DNA of 40,014 nt from Syntrophobacterales bacterium (lineage in GTDB: Bacteria; Desulfobacterota; Desulfobaccia; Desulfobaccales; 0-14-0-80-60-11), in NCBI GenBank assembly GCA_020060385.1, contig JAGVAH010000119.1:1-40014 (forward strand), read 5' to 3'. The position numbers were made by a program, and so were the translations under genes. Below are positions 7,881-14,183 of the stretch, piece by piece. The notes under the pieces are model-generated. The model did not search any database. It was not told the origin of the DNA and worked only from the letters and a program-made list of their open reading frames with translations. How positions within the stretch are numbered: position 1 is the first letter of the stretch; each line of letters opens with the position of its first letter.

Positions 7881-8729
7881 ATGAAGATTCTGGTGGGGGT
7901 GGACAAAAGCGAAGAATCGCAACTGGCCCTGCGCTATACCTGTCATCTGCTGGAACATTTTCCCGCGGAGGTGGACGCCCTGTACGTCAAACCCGATGTG
8001 GCGGAGATGGCCGGGGAAGGGGCTTACGCGCCTTTTACCACCAGGAAGGAGATCGAGCGGCAGGTGGAGCGGGAGGCCGGCTCGGTGGTGGAAGAGATTA
8101 TCGAGGCCTGCGAAGTCTGTCTGGGGGGAAAAATTCCCTGCGAACCCTGGGAAGGGGAGGGCGACCCTGCGGAGGAGATCCTGCGCCTGGCGGACGAAGG
8201 GCGCTACGATATGATCGTCCTGGGGGGCAGCGACCGCTCCGCGTTGAAGGGCCTGCTCCTGGGCGCGGTCTCCGCCAAGGTTTTGCATTACGCCAAGCAG
8301 CCGGTCCTCATCGTCCGCAATTACCGGGAAATCCAGCGCATCCTGGTGGCCTACCGGGGGTCCCATTGCGACCAGGGGGCCTTGGAATTTATCGCCCCCC
8401 TGTTCGCCAAACAGAAACCGGAAATCACCATCATGCACGTCCAGGAGACCGCGCGGGGGGAATCCCCGGAGTTCGCCGAGGCCTGCGTCATGAGCGGCCG
8501 GGAGACCTTGCATGAGCTGGGTTATGAGCCGGTCACCAAGACCACCCAGGGGGAATTCGAAGAAGAGGTCCTCAAGGAAGTGGCGGTGGGGCGTTACGAC
8601 CTGGTGGTCCTGGGGGCCTACGGGCACCGCCTCCCCAAATACCTGCCGGTCATCAGCGACGAGGCCCTGACCCTGGCCCGTCTCACCACCCGGCCGATTT
8701 TAGTATTTAGAGAATTGGGGAAGGATTAA
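7881..8729 (+). CDS. Tandem universal stress protein
   Basis: A 282-residue, two-unit Usp protein and the best-preserved family member in the cluster. Unit 1 (1-150) starts MKILVGVDKSEESQLALRY and carries DMIVLGGSDRSALKGLLLGA, close to the ATP-loop consensus, then QPVLIVRNY. Unit 2 (about 152-282) starts IQRILVAYRGSHCDQGAL and carries DLVVLGAYGHRLP before RPILVFREL. AAGGAGGGAGG at 7866-7876 fits the ATG. A 150-base AT-rich gap separates it from the previous gene, so it may also have its own promoter. Such proteins respond to starvation or redox stress; the specific role here is unknown. Confidence 0.92.
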   Translation: MKILVGVDKSEESQLALRYTCHLLEHFPAEVDALYVKPDVAEMAGEGAYAPFTTRKEIERQVEREAGSVVEEIIEACEVCLGGKIPCEPWEGEGDPAEEILRLADEGRYDMIVLGGSDRSALKGLLLGAVSAKVLHYAKQPVLIVRNYREIQRILVAYRGSHCDQGALEFIAPLFAKQKPEITIMHVQETARGESPEFAEACVMSGRETLHELGYEPVTKTTQGEFEEEVLKEVAVGRYDLVVLGAYGHRLPKYLPVISDEALTLARLTTRPILVFRELGKD

Positions 8730-8743
8730 GGGACAACTTTGGC

Positions 8744-8780
8744 ATAGTTCCAGGTTCAAGGTTCAAAGTTCAAGGTTAAG
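8744..8780. repeat. ttcaaggttcaaagttc repeat, copy 2
   Basis: The sequence ttccaggttcaaggttcaaa followed by gttcaaggttaagg matches the family seen at 5939, 16321 and 17262. It lies just after the last Usp gene. The rest of 8730-8934 shows no gene. Confidence 0.65.
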
Positions 8781-8938
8781 GGGCCTCCCGGAGACTTTTA
8801 CCGGGTTAGGGGTGAGCCGAAGCCCATTAAGGACTGACTTACCAGGGCTGAACCGCGAAGCGCACAAAGGGCGATCTCCCCAGGGGTGGCAGGTGAGGCA
8901 GATTTAAAGAGATATCGCCAGAGGTCCCTTGAAATAAA

Positions 8939-8978
8939 AAGACAAGTTTTGGATGGCCTCCTGAACTTGTCTTTTTTA
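8939..8978 (-). terminator. Intrinsic terminator, probably bidirectional
   Basis: GACAAGTT and AACTTGTC form the stem around a 13-base loop, with A-rich and T-rich flanks on both sides. On the minus strand the hairpin lies 12 bases beyond the tRNA-Ala 3' end and is followed by a T-run. On the plus strand the T-run after 8970 would also stop transcripts coming from the Usp cluster. Confidence 0.85.
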
Positions 8979-8990
8979 TTGCCTAATTAT

Positions 8991-9066
8991 TGGTGGAGCT
9001 GAGGGGATTTGAACCCCTGACCCCTTGAATGCCATTCAAGTGCTCTTCCAGCTGAGCTACAGCCCC
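8991..9066 (-). tRNA. tRNA-Ala(GGC)
   Basis: A 76-base cloverleaf on the minus strand. The acceptor GGGGCTG pairs with CAGCTCC plus the encoded CCA, the D-arm reads GCTCAGCTGGAAGAGC, the anticodon stem CTTGA/TCAAG holds loop ATGGCAT with anticodon GGC (reads GCC), and the T-arm contains GGTTCAAATCC. GCC is heavily used in the neighbouring GC-rich genes. A promoter and an intrinsic terminator flank it, so it is a single-gene transcript. Confidence 0.96.
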
Positions 9067-9079
9067 AAGCCCAAAAGTT

Positions 9080-9108
9080 TTTTTAACAAAAGCGCCGGGG
9101 GCTGTCAA
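9080..9108 (-). promoter_or_regulatory. Sigma-70-type promoter of tRNA-Ala
   Basis: On the minus strand a perfect TTGACA (-35, 9103-9108) is followed after exactly 17 bases by TAAAAA (-10, 9080-9085). The tRNA 5' end lies 13 bases further on, so transcription would start a few bases before the mature tRNA. Confidence 0.7.
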
Positions 9109-9671
9109 GTCCCCGGAAAACAAATCTTCCCCTCATCTTCCGGGAATTTTCCTCTCCTGCCCACGACCTTGGGAAGACGGCCAGGAGGGCTCTGGCCTGA
9201 CCTGCCCGCCGCGGCCCATGGTGATAAGGGAGTAGGGGAGGGGGCCGAGAGAGGGGAACAGTCCCTCCACAGCCTGAAAAGCCTGGGCTGTCTGCCCCTG
9301 ATCCCTGCCCCAATTTCTTTAATTCCAAACCAAGTCGAGAACTCTGGGAAAATCTCTCTTCTGTCATTCTGAACGGAGCGAAGCGGAGTGAAGAATCTAG
9401 GGTTCGAAGAACCGTAACCGGTTTGCCTGGCTCTTAACTGTCACCAACTCTAGATTCTTCGGTCGCTTCGCTCCCTCAGAATGACAAATCACCAGGACCT
9501 TCGCAGAAGTCTCGAGTGGTAATCTAAGGGCGCCCCATGGTAGGGGCGCAACCCCGCCTGCGCCCGCATTAGGGCGGACAACTGGGTGCGTGCCTACAGG
9601 AGAATTATCGTTTGGTGGCGACTCCGTATCAGGAGGTCGGCCAAGAGACCCAGGCGCGCGGGGAATTGAAG
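9109..9671. other. Gene-free stretch with repeats
   Basis: About 560 bases without a supportable gene. Reading frames on both strands are short, lack ribosome binding sites and cross the repeat at 9362-9514. Apart from that palindrome and a GC-rich segment near 9530-9600, nothing further is seen. Confidence 0.6.
9362..9514. repeat. Large imperfect palindrome, MITE-like
   Basis: The left arm (9362-9402, tgtcattctgaacggagcga, then agcggagtgaagaatctag) and the right arm (9450-9487, ctagattcttcggtcgcttc, then gctccctcagaatgaca) are inverted copies separated by about 47 bases. The right arm and the following ttcgcagaagtctcga recur at 97-156. Terminal inverted repeats without a gene fit a non-autonomous mobile element. 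Confidence 0.7.
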
Positions 9672-9700
9672 TTGACCGGGAATAACGATTATTCTATGAT
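9672..9700 (+). promoter_or_regulatory. Sigma-70-type promoter before the glycosyltransferases
   Basis: TTGACC at 9672-9677 is separated by exactly 17 bases from TATGAT at 9695-9700, close to the consensus at both boxes. The expected start is near 9707, giving a leader of about 68 bases before the ATG at 9775. Confidence 0.65.
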
Positions 9701-9774
9701 ATTTTGGTTAATGGTGGCGGTATTTGGCTGAAAACCCGGTTCCGTAAGCTATTTCTACAATAAAAAGGCAGTGC

Positions 9775-10917
9775 ATGTCCTCTAAAGAAAAGATCAATGT
9801 CCTCTTTGTCGTCAAACCCATACAATGGAGCGGTTCTGATCGAGTCTTGCTGGATCTGGCGACCCGTCTGAATAAAGAAAAATACCAGGTCATCTTTGCG
9901 GTCATCAGCCTTAACCCTGCCGACGAAGCTACTATTCCCGACTCTTTCCCCAAAATAATATTTGACATGCCCGACTTGCATGGCTGGCGGCAATTGCTTT
10001 TTTCCCTGCGCCTTTGTTGGGCGATACATAAATACAAGATCAAAATTATTCACATGAACAGTTACCATCCCGGGAATTATTGCCGGTTGGCTGCCTTTTG
10101 CATGGGGATGCCGGTGATCATCGACCACTGGCACGGGTTTAATCGCTTCAGTCTGAAAAGAAGGGTACTTTGCCGCCTTTATAATCATTTTACCGATCTC
10201 AGTTTCGTGGTTTCGGAGCTCGTGGGTAAATACATCCAGGAGCAATGCGGCACGGCCCCGGAGAGGATTCAGGTCCTTTATAACGGTGTGGATCTGGCCC
10301 AGTATCAAAACCAGGATTTGGCCGCCAAGGTCCGGCAGGAATTGGGACTACCCCCGGACCTGCCGGTGGTAGGGCTGGTGGCCCGCCTGGACCACCGGGC
10401 CAAGGGCCACATCGAATTGCTCCAGGCCCTGTCGCTCCTTAAAGACCGCCATACGGTGCACGCCTTGATGGTGGGGGGCGGCCGCCGCCAGGAGGAGATG
10501 CAGCAACTGGCGGCCTCCCTGGGATTGGCCCAGGTGGTCCATTTTTTGGGGAACCGCAAGGATGTCCCCCGGCTCCTGGCGGCCATGGATATTTTTGTCT
10601 TGCCCAGCCACAGCGAAGGGGTGTCCCTGGCGGTTCTGGAGGCCATGGCCGCGGGGTTGCCGGTGATCGTCAGCGAGGTGGGAGGGTTGCCGGAAATCGT
10701 GCAGCATGAAGACACCGGCCTGTTGATTCCCCCAAAAGACCCGGAGGCCCTGGCCCAGAGCCTGGCCCGGGTCCTGGAAGAGCCGGGCCTGGCCCAGAGG
10801 CTGGGGCAAAAGGCCCGGGAGCAGGTGCAGGAGAAATATTCCCTGGAGCGCCTGGCCCAAATCCTCAACCAGAGTTATGATGAATTGGTGCAGAGGAAGT
10901 TCCGAAATTCGGTTTAA
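9775..10917 (+). CDS. Glycosyltransferase family 4 protein (GT-B fold)
   Basis: A 380-residue cytosolic or membrane-associated glycosyltransferase. The N-terminal acceptor-binding half (about 1-185) starts INVLFVVKPIQWSGSDRVLL. The C-terminal donor-binding half (about 195-360) contains VGLVARLDHRAKG and the retaining GT4 E-x7-E motif, E281 to E289 in EGVSLAVLEAMAAG, followed by GLPEIV. The sugar donor and acceptor cannot be told. The first 500 bases are visibly richer in A and T than the rest, with codons such as aaa and att that the neighbours avoid. A good promoter lies upstream; two more GT4 genes follow on the same strand, suggesting LPS, capsule or glycolipid assembly. Confidence 0.92.
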   Translation: MSSKEKINVLFVVKPIQWSGSDRVLLDLATRLNKEKYQVIFAVISLNPADEATIPDSFPKIIFDMPDLHGWRQLLFSLRLCWAIHKYKIKIIHMNSYHPGNYCRLAAFCMGMPVIIDHWHGFNRFSLKRRVLCRLYNHFTDLSFVVSELVGKYIQEQCGTAPERIQVLYNGVDLAQYQNQDLAAKVRQELGLPPDLPVVGLVARLDHRAKGHIELLQALSLLKDRHTVHALMVGGGRRQEEMQQLAASLGLAQVVHFLGNRKDVPRLLAAMDIFVLPSHSEGVSLAVLEAMAAGLPVIVSEVGGLPEIVQHEDTGLLIPPKDPEALAQSLARVLEEPGLAQRLGQKAREQVQEKYSLERLAQILNQSYDELVQRKFRNSV

Positions 10918-10987
10918 GAGCTTTTAAATAGCAGCTTTCGGCAGGTAGTAAGGAAAAAATTTACCTCACCTTGATTCGTCTGGAATA

Positions 10988-12133
10988 ATGACTGATATCC
11001 TTCAATCACCCATCAAAATCCTGCAACTCCTGGTGACCATGCCCGTGGGCGGGGCGGAGATCATGGTGGCGGATATCGCCACCTCTTTAGACCCGGAAAG
11101 ATTTGCGGTGGTCACCGCCTGCCTGGGCCAGCCCGGGCCCATGGGGGAGGAGCTGCGCAGCCGGGGGCGGCAAGTTATCAGCCTGGGACTGGATATCAAA
11201 CAGGCCGGGACCTTCAGCCTGGTGGGGCGGGTCCGGGAACTGCTCCAAGAAATCCGGCCGGATATCTTGCACACCCACCTGTACCACGCCAATCTTTACG
11301 GCCGCCTGGCGGCCCGGGGGCTGGGGCTGTCCGGGGTGGTGGCCACGGTCCACAATATCTACGCTCGGGTGAAGCTCCATCGCAGCCTGGCCAATTTCCT
11401 GCTGGCCCGGCTGTCCGATTATGTCCTGGTCTTCAGTCCCCAAGTCCGGGAAGACGTATGGCGTTACGATCTGGTGCCGGAGGCCCGGTTGCGGCTGCTG
11501 ACTCCCGGCGTGCGTCTGAATGATTTGCACACCGGCGAGAGCAAAGAGGAGGCCCGGCGCCACTTGGGGATCAGCGGCTTTTGCCTGGGCAACGTGGCCC
11601 GCCTGGAGGAACAAAAAGGGCATGATGATCTCTTGGCGGCGCTGCAGCAGGTTAAGGGGTCGATTCCGGATCTGACGGTGCTGCTGGTGGGGGCGGGGAG
11701 CCGGCAGGAGTATCTCCAGGGCCTGACCCAGGAACTGGGTCTGTCCGAGGTGGTGCGCTTCCTGGGCACCCGCCGGGATATTCCCCGGATCCTGCGTGCC
11801 CTGGATGCCTTTATCATGCCCTCCCGCTGGGAAGGCATCCCCTTGACCCTGCTGGAGGCCATGGGTTGCGCCCTGCCGGTCATCTCCACCCGGGTGGGCC
11901 GGGCCCCGGAGATCATCCGGGACGGCGTCAACGGGCGGCTGACGCCGGTGGGAGAGCCCGCAGCCCTGGCCGCAGGCATCCTGGAGCTTTACCGGGAGCC
12001 CGGCAAAAGGGAGCAATGGGGGCAGGAGGCCCGGCGCACCGTGGAGGAAAAGTACACGCTCAAGCACTTTATGGAGCAGTTTGCAGCCATCTATCTGGAG
12101 CTTTACGAGCAGGGGAGGGGGCGGAGGGAGTGA
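10988..12133 (+). CDS. Glycosyltransferase family 4 protein
   Basis: A 381-residue GT-B glycosyltransferase. The N-terminal half begins ILQLLVTMPVGGAEIMVADI, with the family's glycine-rich GGAE loop at 21-24. HTHLYHANLYGRLAAR follows near 95-110. The C-terminal half has GNVARLEEQKGHDDLL near 201 and the E-x7-E motif E282 to E290 in WEGIPLTLLEAMG. The start ATG has only a weak purine tract before it. It lies 70 bases after the previous GT4 gene. Its TGA stop is part of the downstream heptamer repeat. Substrates are unknown. Confidence 0.92.
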   Translation: MTDILQSPIKILQLLVTMPVGGAEIMVADIATSLDPERFAVVTACLGQPGPMGEELRSRGRQVISLGLDIKQAGTFSLVGRVRELLQEIRPDILHTHLYHANLYGRLAARGLGLSGVVATVHNIYARVKLHRSLANFLLARLSDYVLVFSPQVREDVWRYDLVPEARLRLLTPGVRLNDLHTGESKEEARRHLGISGFCLGNVARLEEQKGHDDLLAALQQVKGSIPDLTVLLVGAGSRQEYLQGLTQELGLSEVVRFLGTRRDIPRILRALDAFIMPSRWEGIPLTLLEAMGCALPVISTRVGRAPEIIRDGVNGRLTPVGEPAALAAGILELYREPGKREQWGQEARRTVEEKYTLKHFMEQFAAIYLELYEQGRGRRE

Positions 12134-12223
12134 GCAGTAAGCAGTAAGCAGTAAGCAGTAAGCAGTATGAAAGGAATGGCCTGCTAGTTTTTATTTTTTT
12201 ACTGCTCACTGCTCACTGCTCAC
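12133..12223. repeat. Heptamer tandem repeat with inverted partner
   Basis: Five units of the heptamer agcagta/gcagtaa run from 12133 to about 12167. After a 33-base spacer ending in a T-rich run, the inverse actgctcactgctcactgct lies at 12201-12220 and continues cac to 12223. The arms can form a long hairpin between the second and third glycosyltransferase genes. A related motif occurs at 13381. Confidence 0.8.
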
Positions 12224-12264
12224 AATTAAAAAGCCCTTCGGCTACAAACCGCCAACAACCTTAT

Positions 12265-13380
12265 ATGTCAAGACCTAGCCGCACTTACACTATCCTGCAC
12301 ACCGAATCCTCCCTGGGGTGGGGGGGGCAGGAGCGGCGCATCCTGGCGGAAGCCCTGGCCATGCGGGCCAGGGGCCACCGCCTGCTCTTGGCCGGCGATC
12401 CCCGGGGGGAACTGCTGACCCGGGGGGAAAAGGCCGGATTTCCCGTGTTCCCCCTCAATTTCGGGGGCTGGCGCAACCTGGGCGCGGGCCTGGCTTTGCG
12501 GGACCTGGTGCGCCGGGAACGGGTGGACTTCCTCAACACCCACAGCTCCCTGGACTCCTGGGTGGGGATGCTGGCCCTGGCGGGCTTACCAAACCCTTTG
12601 CTAATCCGCACCCGGCACCTCTCCACCCCGGTGAAGTCCAGCTGGCCGACGCGACGCCTCTATCAGGCCCCTAAGGCCACCATCACCACCAGTGAAGGCA
12701 TCAAGGCCTTGTTGCAGGAGCGGGTGGGTGTGGACCCGGAGCGGGTTTTTTGTATACCCACGGGGGTGTCCCTGACGGAGTTCGCGCCCCGGGAAGGAGA
12801 TGCCGCCCTGCGGGACCGCTTGCAGATTCCGGCGGACTCTTTTCTCTGGGGCATGGTCTCCGTGCTCCGCTCCTGGAAGGGACACCTCTACGCCCTGGAG
12901 GCCTTGCGAGAGCTGTTGGATTCCGGAATACCAACCCATCTCCTGGTGGTGGGGGAGGGGCCGTACCGCAGCCTCATTGAGCCCCGGATTAAGGAATTGG
13001 GGTTGGAGGCTCAGGTGCGCCTGGTGGGCTACCAGGAGGAGGTGGCCCCCTGGCTGGCTTTGATGGAGGTGGTGGTCATGGCTTCCTACGCCCATGAAGG
13101 CGTGCCCCAGGCTGTTCTCCAGGCCCTGGCTTTGGGGAAACCCGTGTTGGGCACCACCGTGGGGGGCATCCCGGAGGTGATTAGCCCCGGGGAGACCGGC
13201 CTGCTGGTGCCCCCCAAGGATCCCCGGGCCCTGGCCGCGGCCCTGCGCCAGTTGCGGGAGCAGCCGCACCTGCGGGGGGAGATGGGTCGCCGGGGCCGGG
13301 AATTGGTAGTGCAAAAATACTCTTTGGAACAGATGGCCGCGGCGGTGGAGGCGGTGTATGATGGGGTGTGGGGGCAGTGA
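12265..13380 (+). CDS. Glycosyltransferase family 4 protein
   Basis: A 371-residue GT-B glycosyltransferase. The N-terminal half starts YTILHTESSLGWGGQERRIL, with the glycine-rich loop GWGGQE. Its C-terminal half has WGMVSVLRSWKGHLYALEAL near 195 and the donor-site motif E278-x7-Q286 (EGVPQAVLQALALG), so the second glutamate of E-x7-E is glutamine here. GGIPEVISPGETGLLVPP follows. No clear ribosome binding site is seen before ATG 12265. It is the third consecutive GT4 gene. Substrates are unknown. Confidence 0.9.
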   Translation: MSRPSRTYTILHTESSLGWGGQERRILAEALAMRARGHRLLLAGDPRGELLTRGEKAGFPVFPLNFGGWRNLGAGLALRDLVRRERVDFLNTHSSLDSWVGMLALAGLPNPLLIRTRHLSTPVKSSWPTRRLYQAPKATITTSEGIKALLQERVGVDPERVFCIPTGVSLTEFAPREGDAALRDRLQIPADSFLWGMVSVLRSWKGHLYALEALRELLDSGIPTHLLVVGEGPYRSLIEPRIKELGLEAQVRLVGYQEEVAPWLALMEVVVMASYAHEGVPQAVLQALALGKPVLGTTVGGIPEVISPGETGLLVPPKDPRALAAALRQLREQPHLRGEMGRRGRELVVQKYSLEQMAAAVEAVYDGVWGQ

Positions 13381-13412
13381 GCTGTCAGCTATCAGCTTTC
13401 AGCAGTCAGCTT
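13381..13412. repeat. Short tcagc-type tandem repeat
   Basis: gctgtcagctatcagctttc followed by agcagtcagctt is a quasi-heptameric repeat directly after a stop codon, in the same kind of place as the heptamer repeat at 12133. It resembles the other short intergenic repeats in the window. Confidence 0.6.
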
Positions 13413-13456
13413 AATGACTTAGAACAAGATATTGAATCTGAATCCAGTAACTTAGA

Positions 13457-14170
13457 ATGTATGTATCATTAGAAACACACTGGCTGCTCCTGCTCATTGC
13501 CGGGTTCATCCTCCTTTGGGCCGGCTCTCTGGTTCTGGTGCGCCACTGGACCCGGGCCCGCCTGCTCCGGGCCTTGATGGAGCAGGAGGTCAACGGCATC
13601 GAGGCCACGGGCACCCTGGCGGAGGCGCCCCGGAGCGAAGACCAGGCGGCCCGGGAGATCATCCGCAGATACCGCCGCCGCTATCTCCTGAAGTTCTGGC
13701 CGGACACCCCCTTCAGCTTCCGGGTGGTCAACGACCTGGCCCTGGAGATGATCCAGGAGATCGCCGGGGTCTATTATCCCGGGGAGGAGAGGCCGGAACT
13801 CAAGGCCTCCCTCAAGGACCTGGTGGACCTGTATAACCGGGTGGGCGCCCGGCTCCAGGGCCTGATAGAGACCAGGGCCCTCAAACCCTTCCGGGATGTG
13901 GAAGTGCAGACGGTGCTGCGCTATCATGAGATGTACCGCAGCGTCAAGGACCACTGGGGGTATCAGTTCATCAAGCGGCACCACCTGGACAAGGTGGCCC
14001 GCTGGGGCTGGGCCGCCATCAATTACGCCAATCCCTGGTATTGGGGCCGTAAAGCGGCCTATGAAGGGAGCAAGGAACTGGCGGCCCGGGTGGCCCTGGC
14101 CCGGATCGCGGATATCGTCGGGGAAGAAGCCCGGTTGCTTTACGGCCGCCGGGTCTCCAATGCCAACTGA
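13457..14170 (+). CDS. Unrecognised membrane-anchored protein
   Basis: A 237-residue protein of no family I can name. One hydrophobic helix lies at about residues 8-28 (HWLLLLIAGFILLWAGSLVL), followed by a basic stretch RHWTRARLLRAL, so the rest (30-237) is probably cytoplasmic. The body is mostly helical and charged, with aromatic-rich segments near RRYLLKFWPDTPFSF and INYANPWYWGRKAAYEG. The repeated Tyr/Trp/Arg clusters suggest a defined fold rather than a linker. It ends 13 bases before recQ and follows the third glycosyltransferase by 76 bases, so it is probably co-transcribed with one or both. Codon use matches its neighbours. Confidence 0.75.
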   Translation: MYVSLETHWLLLLIAGFILLWAGSLVLVRHWTRARLLRALMEQEVNGIEATGTLAEAPRSEDQAAREIIRRYRRRYLLKFWPDTPFSFRVVNDLALEMIQEIAGVYYPGEERPELKASLKDLVDLYNRVGARLQGLIETRALKPFRDVEVQTVLRYHEMYRSVKDHWGYQFIKRHHLDKVARWGWAAINYANPWYWGRKAAYEGSKELAARVALARIADIVGEEARLLYGRRVSNAN

Positions 14171-14183
14171 CTTTTCCTGAACC

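Noticed and set aside
12133-12223. CRISPR-like array
   Set aside because: The units are only 7 bases with no spacers; it is a simple tandem repeat with an inverted partner.
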